Source: Roseovarius litorisediminis
GTDB taxonomy: Bacteria; Pseudomonadota; Alphaproteobacteria; Rhodobacterales; Rhodobacteraceae
NCBI RefSeq assembly: GCF_900172295.1
Contig: NZ_FWFL01000003.1
Location: 372,001-436,000 of the forward strand
Length of the DNA stretch: 64,000 nucleotides
Reading direction: 5' to 3'
Shown: positions 1 through 8,464 of the stretch, one piece after another
Layout of the letters: each line of letters starts with the position of its first letter
How positions within the stretch are numbered: position 1 is the stretch's first letter
Made by a program: the position numbers and the translations under genes
Notes under the pieces: generated by a model
What the model was told of the DNA's origin: nothing
The model's input: only the letters and a program-made list of their open reading frames with translations
The model's database searches: none

Positions 1-2
1 TA

Positions 3-680
3 TTGAAAGGAAAATGCGTTATTAGACATCTGATTACGACCTTGATGCTGATCGGCATCCCATTGGCCGCGCCCGCCGCTGTTGTTGATCTTGAGATCAC
101 GGGATCATGGCAAGCCAGCGACTATGATGTAACCTCGGCCGGACCCGATTCACCACTGGGTATTCCCGAAGAGAATGACGACAAGGTTTTCGGAACAAGC
201 CCGTCGGCAGGATCGACTACCTTTACCCTGCAGGTGGAGACGTCGAGTGTGGTTCATTTTGCAACCGGAGAATTCGGCGTCACGCACGATTGGTTCGGGT
301 ATGATCTGGTATCGCTTCCGGGCGGTCACAGCTTTGGGTCGGCCACCTGGGATACAGCGGACATTCTGACGGGCCTTGTCGGCCCGAACGGGTCAACCGC
401 CGCTTTGTGGACTGATACAGATCTGACTCTTGCTGATCCCACCCGGCTGTCGTTTCGCATGTTTGGCGACTGGGAGGGTAGCAATGCCGATTTATTCATC
501 GGATCGCGGACTGCGACCACGATCGGCGATCAATTCCTGATGTGGGAATATTTCGGAGGCGAGGAAATCCGGTCGTCAAGCTATTCGGCCAGTGTGGGCG
601 CGGTGCCGCTGCCTGCCTCTTCGCTTTTGTTGCTGAGCGGCCTTTTTGCTGTCTCGCGCCTACGCAAACGAAGCTTGTGA
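3..680 (+). CDS. VPLPA-CTERM sorting-domain secreted protein
   Basis: An exported protein of about 225 residues with unknown body function. The N-terminus is a signal peptide (hydrophobic run around residues 9-26 ending in Ala-rich sequence). The C-terminus has the tripartite sorting signal of the VPLPA-CTERM family: VPLPA at residues 201-205, a hydrophobic helix, then a basic tail (RLRKR). Proteins with this tail are processed in the envelope by an exosortase/rhombosortase-type enzyme; that is family knowledge, and no such enzyme is in the window. The only start seen is TTG at position 3, so the true start may lie upstream of the window edge. The middle is beta-rich and Gly/Ser/Asp-rich, as in surface or exopolysaccharide-associated proteins. 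No enzymatic motif was recognised. Confidence 0.75.
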   Translation: MKGKCVIRHLITTLMLIGIPLAAPAAVVDLEITGSWQASDYDVTSAGPDSPLGIPEENDDKVFGTSPSAGSTTFTLQVETSSVVHFATGEFGVTHDWFGYDLVSLPGGHSFGSATWDTADILTGLVGPNGSTAALWTDTDLTLADPTRLSFRMFGDWEGSNADLFIGSRTATTIGDQFLMWEYFGGEEIRSSSYSASVGAVPLPASSLLLLSGLFAVSRLRKRSL

Positions 681-796
681 GCTGATTGAACTGGCGGGCG
701 CAGCGGCGGTGTGCTGTTGCGCCCGTATCAGAACCAGGGTTTTTGACCTACCAGGCCTGTTTCGCAGGGGCGTGTCGCAGGCGAAAACTGTTTGCG

Positions 797-1210
797 CTAC
801 TCGGTCGAGAATGTACCCAGATAAGCCGCGACATCTTCGCCACCCTTCCTGAGTTTGAAGCTCATCTTGGCGCGGGCTTTGGGATCGTCGAGCTCTTTTT
901 TCAGATAGGCCGTCGGATCCTGTACGTATTCGGCCAGTTTCTCTTCGTCCCAGACAAGGCCTGCCTCGCCCGCAGAGATCATCGATTTGGAATATTTGAA
1001 CCCTTCAACCGAACCTGCCGCGCGCCCGATGGCGCCAAAAAGGTTTGGGCCGGTCCTACCGCCTTTGACGATGGTTTCATCCGGCGATGCGATCGTGTGA
1101 CAGGATTTGCATTTTTTGAAAATCTTCTCGCCCGCATCAGCGTCACCCGATGCAAGCGCGGGCAGGGACAGGGCCAGTAAGGCGGCGGAAGCTGTCAGAA
1201 AGAGTTTCAT
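797..1210 (-). CDS. Class I c-type cytochrome, periplasmic
   Basis: A small soluble electron carrier of the cytochrome c2/c550 type. The 137-residue product starts at the ATG at 1210, immediately before a signal peptide (residues 1-20, ending ALA); an in-frame extension upstream to 1297 has no signal character and is not used. The heme-binding CKSCH motif is at residues 34-38. The likely distal Met ligand is M116 in AKMSFKL. A GRTGPNLFGAIGR segment after the heme site is typical of the family. It probably shuttles electrons in the periplasm between the bc1 complex and an oxidase or other acceptor, but its partner cannot be read from context because it stands alone. Confidence 0.9.
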   Translation of the reverse strand: MKLFLTASAALLALSLPALASGDADAGEKIFKKCKSCHTIASPDETIVKGGRTGPNLFGAIGRAAGSVEGFKYSKSMISAGEAGLVWDEEKLAEYVQDPTAYLKKELDDPKARAKMSFKLRKGGEDVAAYLGTFSTE

Positions 1211-1500
1211 CGGTAACCTCGTTTGTTGGGGCAGGGTGTCTGCCACCACATGATAGCTGTGAGCGGCGTCCTGCAAGCCGCGCAGTGGATTTCGCAAGCG
1301 ATTGTGATGGGGTGTGAATGTTGGGCGTTTGGGGGCAGTGCCGATGTTCGCTCAGAAGGGTGAATACTGCCATTTTCGGCCTGCGGGCTTTGTTTCTTGA
1401 CGAAGATGCTGACCTGTCTGCAGGCATGCGGCCCTACAAAACTGGTCAAATTTGTGATAGTCTCGCCCTATTAGACAAGGCTTTTCAGGGAGGATATTAC

Positions 1501-2343
1501 ATGCGTGTGAACAACAGTCATCGGTTGCTTTTTGACAGTGGTACGGCCGTTCCGTTTCTGGAGACCCCGAACAAAAGCGGCAAATTGTCGGGCGGTAAAC
1601 CCAAATACGTTATCATTCATTATACGGCGGGCGGGTCTGGCAACAGCGCAATCAACGTTTTCCGCAATCCTGCGCACAAGGCCTCGGCGCATTTCGTTCT
1701 TGGGCATGACGGGGCAATCACGCAGATGGCACGGCTGGATGAAAAGTGCTGGCATGCCGGGCGTAGCAAATGGGATGGTCTTGTGGGGTTGAACAGCCAT
1801 TCGGTTGGAATCGAGATTGCCAACTGGGGCTGGCTGAAAGGTGGCAACGGTAACTGGAAATCCCATGTCGGCACCCGGGTTGAGGATGCACGGGTCATTG
1901 TCGCCCGTCACCGAAATGGCGGCGCGCTTTTGGGGTGGGAAATCTTTGACGAGGTCCAGTTCATGACCTGTGTCGATATGGTGCGCGCGATTGCCGATAA
2001 ATACGGCCTGGGCCCCCAGCATATTCTTGGGCATGACGATATTTCACCGGGCCGCAAGCAGGACCCGGGCCCGGCATGGCACATGGATAAGTTCCGGGCA
2101 CTTGTATTTGGGCGCGCCGAGGATGACGGAGACGTGGAGCAGCTATACCGCGTGGAAAGTTCAAGCGGGTTAAATATGCGCAAAGGCGCGGGAACCACCT
2201 TTGATGTCATCAAGCTGCTGGCGGACGGAACGCAGGTCTTGCAAATCGAAAGCGACGGTGCATGGTGGTTGGTCTCTGAGATTGTAGAAGGTGAGCCGGA
2301 TGTTACAGGCTGGGTCCATTCCCATTGGTTGCGACGTATCTGA
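1501..2343 (+). CDS. N-acetylmuramoyl-L-alanine amidase with C-terminal SH3 domain
   Basis: A peptidoglycan amidase of the Amidase_2 (AmpD/PGRP) family, which cleaves the lactyl-amide bond between muramic acid and the stem peptide. I use the ATG at 1501, preceded by a GGAGG ribosome site, rather than the ORF's upstream extension, giving 280 residues. Predicted zinc ligands include H40 in YVIIHYTAGG, with the second and third ligands in the HILGHDDISPGRKQDPGP region. Residues 216-280 form a bacterial SH3 domain (GLNMRKGAG, then GWVHSHWL), which usually binds the cell wall. No signal peptide is visible, so it may act on imported muropeptides or leave by another route. The next gene also carries an SH3 domain and starts upstream of this stop codon. 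Confidence 0.85.
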   Translation: MRVNNSHRLLFDSGTAVPFLETPNKSGKLSGGKPKYVIIHYTAGGSGNSAINVFRNPAHKASAHFVLGHDGAITQMARLDEKCWHAGRSKWDGLVGLNSHSVGIEIANWGWLKGGNGNWKSHVGTRVEDARVIVARHRNGGALLGWEIFDEVQFMTCVDMVRAIADKYGLGPQHILGHDDISPGRKQDPGPAWHMDKFRALVFGRAEDDGDVEQLYRVESSSGLNMRKGAGTTFDVIKLLADGTQVLQIESDGAWWLVSEIVEGEPDVTGWVHSHWLRRI

Positions 2344-2974
2344 GCGCCGGTTGTTCCGCGTACTAAAGCTATTTGCCCTGTCGGTCGGTTTTCTTATGCC
2401 TGCGATCAGGGATGTGCAGGCAGAGGGGTTTTCGTTCTTCCCGGCCATGGCGCAGGTGGCCAATATCGCGTCAGGAGATACGCTTAACGTACGCGCCGAA
2501 GCATCGGGAAGCAGCGCTGATCTGGGTGATCTGGCGTCCGGAGAACAGATCGAGGTTCTGGGGCTGAATGCTGACGGGCGCTGGGCGCATATTATCTGGC
2601 AGGAAGGCAACGGTTGGGTGGCCACACGCTATCTTGCGCCCGCTTCGCGCCCTGCAAGCGACTCGGGCCTGCCACTAAATTTGACCTGCATCGGAAACGA
2701 GCCGTTCTGGTCCCTGAAGCTGGATAATAGCACGCAGGCGGATTTTGAAATCGCCGGAGAAATGCCGGACCATTTATCGCTTGAATGGAGCGGGACCTCG
2801 CGCAATGTCGGTCTGGCGGCCTATGGGTTTTCAGGGCCGGCGGTGTCAGGCGTGCTGCGCCGGGCGGAATGTTCAGACGGCATGTCAGACCGCACATATG
2901 GCTGGTCGGTCGATGTCGTCCTGCGCGACGGACCGATGTCGCAGCTATATTCGGGCTGCTGCGTGGGGCGCTAA
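2291..2974 (+). CDS. Exported SH3-domain protein
   Basis: An SH3-type cell-wall-associated protein of unknown activity. After a hydrophobic leader (about residues 21-43, ending VQA) comes an SH3 domain ([17 protein letters not shown] through [10 protein letters not shown], about residues 57-115). A Cys-containing C-terminal domain ([24 protein letters not shown]) resembles the COG3650-type periplasmic domain. Start choice is uncertain: GTG 2291, ATG 2300, or TTG 2351, the last giving a cleaner signal peptide just 8 bases after the amidase stop. All imply coupling to the upstream amidase. It converges on lipB, overlapping its 3' end by 4 bases. Confidence 0.7.
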   Translation: MSRMLQAGSIPIGCDVSERRLFRVLKLFALSVGFLMPAIRDVQAEGFSFFPAMAQVANIASGDTLNVRAEASGSSADLGDLASGEQIEVLGLNADGRWAHIIWQEGNGWVATRYLAPASRPASDSGLPLNLTCIGNEPFWSLKLDNSTQADFEIAGEMPDHLSLEWSGTSRNVGLAAYGFSGPAVSGVLRRAECSDGMSDRTYGWSVDVVLRDGPMSQLYSGCCVGR

Positions 2975-3663
2975 AGCGTTTCGCCAAATATGTCGCCGAA
3001 CCGGCGCTTCAGGGCCACATCCACATCGTCCATGGTTACGGGCAGGCCCAGATCGACAAGGCTGGTGACGCCGTGGTCAGTTATCCCACAGGGCACAATG
3101 CCTGTGAAATGGTCAAGATCGGGTTCGACGTTGATCGAAATGCCGTGAAAGCTGACCCATTTGCGCAGGCGGATGCCGATCGCTGCAATCTTGTCCTCTT
3201 GTTTTGCACCACTGGCAGTCAGCGGCTTGTCATCGCGGGTAACCCAGACACCGACGCGGCCCTCGCGGATTTCGCCCTGCACGTTGAACTCGTCAAGGGT
3301 GGCGATCACCCATTCCTCGAGCTGTTGCACGAAACGGCGCACGTCGCGTCCGCGACGGCCCACGTCCAGCATGACATAAACCACGCGCTGACCGGGGCCG
3401 TGATAGGTGTACTGCCCGCCGCGCTGGCTGATATGGACAGGAAATCGGTCCGGGTCGGTCAGATCGGCAGGTTTGGCCGAGGTGCCGGCAGTATAAAGGG
3501 CGGGGTGTTCCAGCAGCCAGATCGCCTCGGGGGCGTCACCCCGGGCGATTCGCGCAACCCGGTCTTCCATGGCGGCGACGGCCTGCTTGTAGGGGACCAG
3601 ACCCTTTGAGACATGCCATTGCACGGCATTTCGTTTTGGAAATTGCAACCCTTGCGGTAGCAC
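2971..3663 (-). CDS. lipB: Octanoyl-[acyl-carrier-protein]:protein N-octanoyltransferase
   Basis: LipB moves the octanoyl group from ACP to the lipoyl domains of 2-oxoacid dehydrogenases and GcvH, the first committed step of lipoate assembly in the cytoplasm. Family hallmarks visible are [12 protein letters not shown], the [18 protein letters not shown] segment holding the conserved Lys, and the IVPCGI motif with the catalytic Cys. The length of about 217-230 residues is normal. The longest frame begins at GTG 3663; an internal GTG at 3624 (giving VQWHVSKG as N-terminus) matches the usual family start better, and neither has a strong ribosome site. No lipA is nearby. Confidence 0.93.
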   Translation of the reverse strand: MLPQGLQFPKRNAVQWHVSKGLVPYKQAVAAMEDRVARIARGDAPEAIWLLEHPALYTAGTSAKPADLTDPDRFPVHISQRGGQYTYHGPGQRVVYVMLDVGRRGRDVRRFVQQLEEWVIATLDEFNVQGEIREGRVGVWVTRDDKPLTASGAKQEDKIAAIGIRLRKWVSFHGISINVEPDLDHFTGIVPCGITDHGVTSLVDLGLPVTMDDVDVALKRRFGDIFGETL

Positions 3664-3745
3664 AGGCGGAAACTTTCTGTGTTTGACGGGAGGATATGGT
3701 ACAATGCCCCCATATTATTCAGCAGCTGCATAAGGGAGAAATAGG

Positions 3746-5074
3746 ATGTTTTCAAAGCGATTTGTCATGAGCGCCGTGGCTGCAAGCCTAGTGTTACTGC
3801 CCGGCACAAGATCTGTGGCAGATATCGGTGACGGCATTGTCGGCGGTCTCGTCGGAGGCGCGGTGAGCGGGATCATCGTGAACGAAAGTGCCAAGGCACG
3901 CGAGCGCAAGCGGGCGACAACAACAACCACGCGTACGCGCACGATTTATCAAAACGCGCCGGCCAGCTCTGCAAGGCGGGCCGAGGTCCGTGAGACGCAG
4001 GTGGCGCTGAATTACTTTGGCTTCCCTGCCGGAACCCCGGATGGGGTGACCGGGCGCAATACTCGCAACGCCGTGGCGCAGTATCAGGCCCATATGGGGT
4101 ATCCGGTTTCGGGCTATCTGAATGACTATGAGCGTCAGTTTCTTGTCGGGTCCTATTACCGGGCCCAATCCGGCGGGATGGCGACCACACAGCTGATTGC
4201 ACAACGCGGGCAGGGCACCCGGGGCCTGCTGCATGCTTACCGTGACGAGGCGGCGGGCAACCCGAATTATTCGGCCACGACGGGTACAGGCGTGACCCAG
4301 GCCACCGCCGCCCCGACAGAAGCTTCGCCGGAACAAAATCAGACGTCGCTGTTGCCCAACCTTATGGGGTCTCAGGACAACGGCCGGTCACTGGCATCGC
4401 ATTGCAATCAGGTCAGCCTGCTGACCAACAGCAATGGCGGTTTTGTTACCGAGGCCTCAATTTCAGACCCGCGGTTTGCCCTGAATGAACAGTTCTGTCT
4501 GGCGCGGACCTATGCCATTGCATCAGGCGAAAAACTGGCCGGCAGCCTGCAGGGCGTGACCAATTCCCAGCTGGAAGAGCAGTGCCGCGCCTTTGGCCCG
4601 GCGATGCGTGATCAGGTGGCGGCGCTGTCGCTGAAAAATCAGGCGGATGTCATGCAGGATGTACGTGGTTTCATTCTGGATGAGGGCATGCCCCCGGCGC
4701 AACTGGCCGGAACCGCCCGGATTTGCCTGTCGGTCGGATATCGCACCGACAACATGGATGTGGCACTGGGATCGGCCCTGTTGCTGACGGCACTGGGGGA
4801 GGGAGTTTATGGCGAGTTGATGGGCCATCATCTGAGCGAAGGATTCGGAACCGCCAAACGCCCTGATCTGGCGCTGGCCTGGTACCAGACCGGATTTGAC
4901 GCGATTGACCGTGGTGCCGAGCCGGTATTTGCCCCCGGCAATCCGGGACGCAATGCGCTGATTCAGAAAGCTGCTTATCAACTGAATGGCATTCAGGGAG
5001 ATCAGGCTGGTGGATCGTCAGAAGGTACGGTTCAGCCCGCATCGACGTTGCCCAGTTTCAACATTGCCCAATAG
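3746..5074 (+). CDS. Peptidoglycan-binding domain protein, exported
   Basis: An envelope protein of 442 residues. It has a signal peptide (residues 1-25, ending SVA), a Gly-zipper-like segment at about 29-46 (GDGIVGGLVGGAVSG), a basic Thr/Arg linker, and a PG_binding_1 fold at about 80-130 (ETQVALNYFGFPAGTPDGVTG) of the kind that anchors proteins to peptidoglycan. The long C-terminal part is helical with scattered Cys, and its pattern suggests Sel1/TPR-like helices, but no catalytic motif was found. The start ATG at 3746 follows a GGGAGAAATAGG ribosome site. It lies divergent from lipB and alone on its strand. Confidence 0.8.
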   Translation: MFSKRFVMSAVAASLVLLPGTRSVADIGDGIVGGLVGGAVSGIIVNESAKARERKRATTTTTRTRTIYQNAPASSARRAEVRETQVALNYFGFPAGTPDGVTGRNTRNAVAQYQAHMGYPVSGYLNDYERQFLVGSYYRAQSGGMATTQLIAQRGQGTRGLLHAYRDEAAGNPNYSATTGTGVTQATAAPTEASPEQNQTSLLPNLMGSQDNGRSLASHCNQVSLLTNSNGGFVTEASISDPRFALNEQFCLARTYAIASGEKLAGSLQGVTNSQLEEQCRAFGPAMRDQVAALSLKNQADVMQDVRGFILDEGMPPAQLAGTARICLSVGYRTDNMDVALGSALLLTALGEGVYGELMGHHLSEGFGTAKRPDLALAWYQTGFDAIDRGAEPVFAPGNPGRNALIQKAAYQLNGIQGDQAGGSSEGTVQPASTLPSFNIAQ

Positions 5075-5171
5075 GTGATCGGGTTAAGTTGGAACGTTAC
5101 ATAAAAGGCAGAAATTCTGCTTCACATCCGTCAGGTGCGTTGCTATACGGCGCGCACCTGCCTGATCATGT

Positions 5172-5257
5172 GCGGTCGTGGCGGAATGGTAGACGCGCAG
5201 CGTTGAGGTCGCTGTGGGGTAACACCCGTGGAAGTTCGAGTCTTCTCGACCGCACCA
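5172..5257 (+). tRNA. tRNA-Leu (anticodon GAG)
   Basis: A complete tRNA of 86 bases including encoded CCA. The acceptor stem GCGGTCG (5172-5178) pairs with CGACCGC (5247-5253), followed by ACCA. The anticodon stem CAGCG/CGCTG encloses the loop TTGAGGT, giving anticodon GAG, which reads CUC and CUU leucine codons. The GTTCGAGTC T-arm and a long variable arm (TGTGGGGTAACACCCGTG) are as expected for a class II leucine tRNA. Confidence 0.97.
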
Positions 5258-5330
5258 ATTTTCCGAAAAAATCCTATAATGTATTGAAGTTAGGCAGTTG
5301 CACGATTTTCTAACCAGCCGGTAATCCACC

Positions 5331-5549
5331 TCATGCGTGACGTAGGTGGCAATAAACCCAATCTGGACTCAACCAGAATCTACCGTTTGCGCCTGAGGCG
5401 TCTCTGTCTCGGCGTGCGATGGGAAATCCATACCGCAACGCAGCAGAAAAAGCGGACTTTGATGTAATCCGCAGCAACTCGACCGCGGCTATGACTGCAT
5501 TGCGGACAAACGGGCCCATCCAATACCGTCGATCAGGCGATCCCATCAA
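5331..5549 (-). repeat. Possible dispersed intergenic repeat or gene remnant
   Basis: This stretch after the tRNA has no convincing gene. On the minus strand it can be read as a 72-residue frame containing RYGFPIARRDRDASGANG, with no ribosome site. My recollection is that very similar short spurious frames recur in intergenic regions of Roseobacter-group genomes, which would make this a dispersed non-coding repeat rather than a gene. Within this window I see only one copy, so the repeat status is inference. A tRNA-adjacent position is a typical landing site for acquired DNA. Confidence 0.3.
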
Positions 5550-5826
5550 TAACGACCAGATTTGTAGAAGCGGTTTGATGGCGGATTTTTGCTAACTCCA
5601 CATAGTCTGGATCGTCGTGCCATGCCCTGGCATTTTCTAAAGAAGGGAAACGCATGATGACTGTCCGGGGCATCGCCCATGAGCCTTCAAGGATTTGCGT
5701 TTCAGCGCGCGACGTTGCCAAAAGCTCCCCGCCGTGCCGCTGAAAGCTTGGCATGAAACCATTGAGATAGGCTTGGTATGCATCAGGGTCATGTATGTCG
5801 AGTTGGCCGATCACATAGGCTGGCAT
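5533..5826 (-). CDS. DUF1330 family protein
   Basis: A 97-residue protein of the DUF1330 family (ferredoxin-like dimeric alpha/beta-barrel). Typical features are the start MPAYVIGQLDIHDPDAYQAY, the RFPSLENARAWHDDPDY segment, and a C-terminal VVIDG strand. A GAGGGAGAAG ribosome site precedes the ATG at 5826. The biochemical role of the family is not established, though such barrels often bind or protect small aromatic compounds. It is monocistronic and close to a tRNA and to remnant DNA. Confidence 0.85.
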   Translation of the reverse strand: MPAYVIGQLDIHDPDAYQAYLNGFMPSFQRHGGELLATSRAETQILEGSWAMPRTVIMRFPSLENARAWHDDPDYVELAKIRHQTASTNLVVIDGIA

Positions 5827-6137
5827 GGGCTTCTCCCTCTCGTCGCCGTGTGTCCAACTATACTAACAGCAACGAATGACAGCGCCAAATGCAGCGTTTT
5901 GCGGAAATGCTATGGCCTCGGACCAGCCGTTCGTGGCGCCCACCATCAATGACTGCTGAGCGGACGAAGCTGCCGTTCGCGGCGTGGGTGTCTAAAGTCC
6001 TGCTTCACACCAATCGACTGCCTCGAGCAGACGTAATCAATTGGCTTAGTGCGTGGCCATGGTAATAAGAAAATTGCATAGCCAGATATAGCTGCCGGGG
6101 CACGAACCTTTGGAAAATTTGCTGGCCGAGCGGCGTT
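5827..6137. other. Intergenic stretch with no gene
   Basis: About 310 bases between the DUF1330 gene and the dioxygenase, both read leftward. No supported ORF or RNA is seen. The segment near 5955-5985 (GCGGACGAAGCTGCCGTTCG) looks like a short motif I recall from intergenic regions of related genomes, so it may be repeat-derived. This is not provable from one copy. Confidence 0.35.
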
Positions 6138-6959
6138 TTACGCTCTGTTGAATACGAACGACCGCATTGAGATCGAGCCAAGATCAATGGCATCTGTCAT
6201 GAAGGTCAATTCGTCCCGTGCGTCCGAAGCCCCGGCGATGGTCAGCGCGGGCATGTAGTGATCGACGGTCGGGTGAGCCTGGGGCAAGAGAGTTCCGAGA
6301 GTCTCTTCGTCCGTCAGCGCTGCAAAATCTCGATCCGCGAGCCGGTCTGAGAAGAGTGCGTCAAATTCCAGGGCGAAATCGAGAGGCTTCGCATCGTGCC
6401 GCATGGTGCGAAGATTGTGAACCACATTGCCGGAACCAAGGATAAGAAAGCCCCGGTCCCTTAGTTCAGATAGCGTCCGACCAATTTCGAGTTGATGACT
6501 GAGACCGCGCGCCATGTCGATGGAGACCTGAAAGACGGGCACGTCAGCCTTGGGATAGAGGAACTTGAGAACCGCCCAGGCGCCATGATCGAGCCCCCAG
6601 GTGTCATCTTCCTGCGAACGATGACTCGCAAGAAGCGTGACGACCTCCCGGGCCAGTCCAGGGTCTCCGTGGGCCGGGTACTGCTGGGTGTAAAGTGCCT
6701 CTGGGAATCCATAAAAATCATGGATTGTACGCGGCATCGCTGAGACATCGACCAGGGTGGTTTCCCTGGTTACCCAGTGCGCCGAGACGACGAGGATTGC
6801 TTTCGGTCGCGGCAGGTTTTGCCCGAGGATCGTCCAGGCCCTGCCAAACGGGGTGTCCTCTATGACGTTCATCGGGCTGCCGTGCCCAAGGAAGACGAGG
6901 GGCATCCGGTCTGAGGCAGCGAAGCTGTCCTTCAAATACTGAAGACTGCGCGTATCCAT
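6138..6959 (-). CDS. ygiD: Extradiol ring-cleavage dioxygenase, LigB/YgiD (4,5-DOPA dioxygenase) type
   Basis: A class III (LigB-type) non-heme Fe(II) or Zn dioxygenase, 273 residues. YgiD-type enzymes open the ring of catechols such as L-DOPA, though the physiological substrate in most bacteria is unknown. Metal-site motifs include LGHGSPMN (H26), VVSAHWVTR, GLDHGAWAVLKFLYP and the GSGNVVHNLR segment near the C-terminal third. It lies 57 bases downstream of the doxX-like gene on the same strand and the pair is divergent from a LysR regulator, which suggests co-regulation. The start at 6959 follows an AAGGAG ribosome site. Confidence 0.88.
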   Translation of the reverse strand: MDTRSLQYLKDSFAASDRMPLVFLGHGSPMNVIEDTPFGRAWTILGQNLPRPKAILVVSAHWVTRETTLVDVSAMPRTIHDFYGFPEALYTQQYPAHGDPGLAREVVTLLASHRSQEDDTWGLDHGAWAVLKFLYPKADVPVFQVSIDMARGLSHQLEIGRTLSELRDRGFLILGSGNVVHNLRTMRHDAKPLDFALEFDALFSDRLADRDFAALTDEETLGTLLPQAHPTVDHYMPALTIAGASDARDELTFMTDAIDLGSISMRSFVFNRA

Positions 6960-7016
6960 GCTGGGCTCCTTGGAATGTGCCGGGCCGCTTTAGCGCGGCC
7001 CGGGCTCTGGCAAGTG

Positions 7017-7439
7017 TTAGGCGAACTGGCCCAGGGCTTTCTGAAGTCCGGGCACCCGAAGTGCAAAAGCGCCGCTGCCAAGTGTGGCAATCGCCCCCTG
7101 AACAACGGCCCAGAAGAGCGGGAATTCCCATCCGCCACCTTCGCCTGAAAACAGCCAGCCATTGCCTGAGTGAGCCCAGGTGGCGCCAAGAAGCACCGGG
7201 ATCAGGGCGAGCGAGACAAGACGAGTTGCCACGCCCAGAATGAGAGCTGCACCCCCGGCGATTTCAGCCAGGATCGTAAGGTAAGCCAGGAAGCCCGGCA
7301 GTCCGAGGCTTTCAAAATAGCCGACAGTGCCGGCGATGGTGAAAACGCTCAACTTGAGCCAACCATGGGCAAGAAAGAGAGTGCCGCTGGAAACGCGAAG
7401 CGCAAAAGCGGCGTAGTCAGAGTTGGTATATGTGGTCAT
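7017..7439 (-). CDS. DoxX family membrane protein
   Basis: A four-helix inner-membrane protein of the DoxX/DoxD superfamily, 140 residues. Characteristic sequence includes RVSSGTLFLAHGWLKL near the N-terminus and GAALILGVATRLVSLALIPVL in the third helix region. DoxX proteins are linked to redox stress or thiosulfate/quinone-related functions, but no specific reaction can be assigned here. It is first of two genes transcribed leftward with the dioxygenase and is divergent from the LysR gene across about 130 bases. Confidence 0.87.
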   Translation of the reverse strand: MTTYTNSDYAAFALRVSSGTLFLAHGWLKLSVFTIAGTVGYFESLGLPGFLAYLTILAEIAGGAALILGVATRLVSLALIPVLLGATWAHSGNGWLFSGEGGGWEFPLFWAVVQGAIATLGSGAFALRVPGLQKALGQFA

Positions 7440-7567
7440 ATCGAAACCCTATCTGGAAGTCGCCGTCAATGCGGCCTGCTTGTGTCACCCATATGTACGC
7501 TCCGGACGAGCCACTTTAAATGGCGAAGGTATTGAATAACTATCCACAAAATGTTCATAATAGGGTT
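7440..7567. promoter_or_regulatory. Divergent promoter region between DoxX operon and LysR gene
   Basis: This 128-base gap must carry promoters for both the leftward doxX-ygiD pair and the rightward LysR gene. It includes an AT-rich segment at about 7535-7567 with an imperfect inverted repeat (ATAACTAT ... ATAGGGTTAT), which is a candidate LysR site overlapping the regulator's own start. No clear -35/-10 pair could be fixed. Confidence 0.4.
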
Positions 7568-8464
7568 ATGGATCTTATTGACCAAATCCGCGCATTCGTC
7601 GCCACGGCCCGGACAGGCTCGTTCACAAGCGCCGCCGAACAACTTGGTACGTCGAACAGGTTGACGTCGAAATACGTGGCGGAACTTGAAGCGCGTCTTG
7701 GCGTCCGACTGTTTCAACGGACCACCCGAAAGGTGGGGCTGACGGCCGCGGGCGAGGACCTGTTGTCCCGCGCACCGCTTCTGATAGATGATCTCGACGA
7801 TCTCTTGGCCGAGGTTTCCGAAGGATCGCGAGGGCTGACCGGCGTCTTGCGTGTCTCGGCACCCGTTACATTCGGTGAGATCTACGTAGCGCGCATGCTT
7901 GGTCGGTTCGCCGAGACCCATCCTGATCTTTCGATCGACCTCAGGCTGAACGACCGTTATGTCGATCTGGCCGCCGAGGGGATCGATCTTGCGTTCCGCA
8001 TTGGAAGCTTTGACCTGGCATCGCTAAAGGTGCGTCGGCTCGGTTCCTTTCGTAGTATCGTAGTCGCCAGCCCGGATTATATCGCGCGTAATGGCGTTCC
8101 GGAAATTCCGGCCGAGCTGGCGCAGCACGCATGCATCGTCGACACCAATCGCCGGAATGCACGCCGCTGGGTTTTCAAAGACAACGATGCCAAGACTGCG
8201 GTGGCCGTATCGAGCCGGTTCGAGGTGAACTCTGCCCGCGCTGCGATCGAACTTGCCGTTCAGGGCCTGGGTATTGCCTATACGCCCCGGTTTGCGCTTG
8301 GCTCCGATCTTGAAGAAGGCAGGTTGCTGCCTTTGCTTGAGGACTATTCCGGAGAAGCCGGTGAACTCGGCGCCGTATATCTCGAAGGGCGTACCTTGCC
8401 TCGTAAAGTCCGGGCTCTTGTAGACTTCGTTGCCAAGGACATTCGATCCTCAAACATTCTCTGA
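7568..8464 (+). CDS. LysR family transcriptional regulator
   Basis: A LysR-type activator/repressor of 298 residues. I choose the ATG at 7568 (MDLIDQIRAF), the standard family N-terminus, over an ATG 48 bases upstream. The winged helix-turn-helix is at about residues 1-60 (GSFTSAAEQLGTSNRLTSKYVAELEARLG), and the rest is the periplasmic-binding-protein-like effector domain. The divergent arrangement with the DoxX and dioxygenase genes makes them its probable targets; the ligand is unknown. Confidence 0.92.
   Translation: MDLIDQIRAFVATARTGSFTSAAEQLGTSNRLTSKYVAELEARLGVRLFQRTTRKVGLTAAGEDLLSRAPLLIDDLDDLLAEVSEGSRGLTGVLRVSAPVTFGEIYVARMLGRFAETHPDLSIDLRLNDRYVDLAAEGIDLAFRIGSFDLASLKVRRLGSFRSIVVASPDYIARNGVPEIPAELAQHACIVDTNRRNARRWVFKDNDAKTAVAVSSRFEVNSARAAIELAVQGLGIAYTPRFALGSDLEEGRLLPLLEDYSGEAGELGAVYLEGRTLPRKVRALVDFVAKDIRSSNIL

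Noticed and set aside
1501-2974. Prophage lysis module suggested by amidase plus SH3 protein
   Set aside because: No holin, capsid, tail or integrase genes nearby; neighbours are ordinary chromosomal genes (lipB, cytochrome c).
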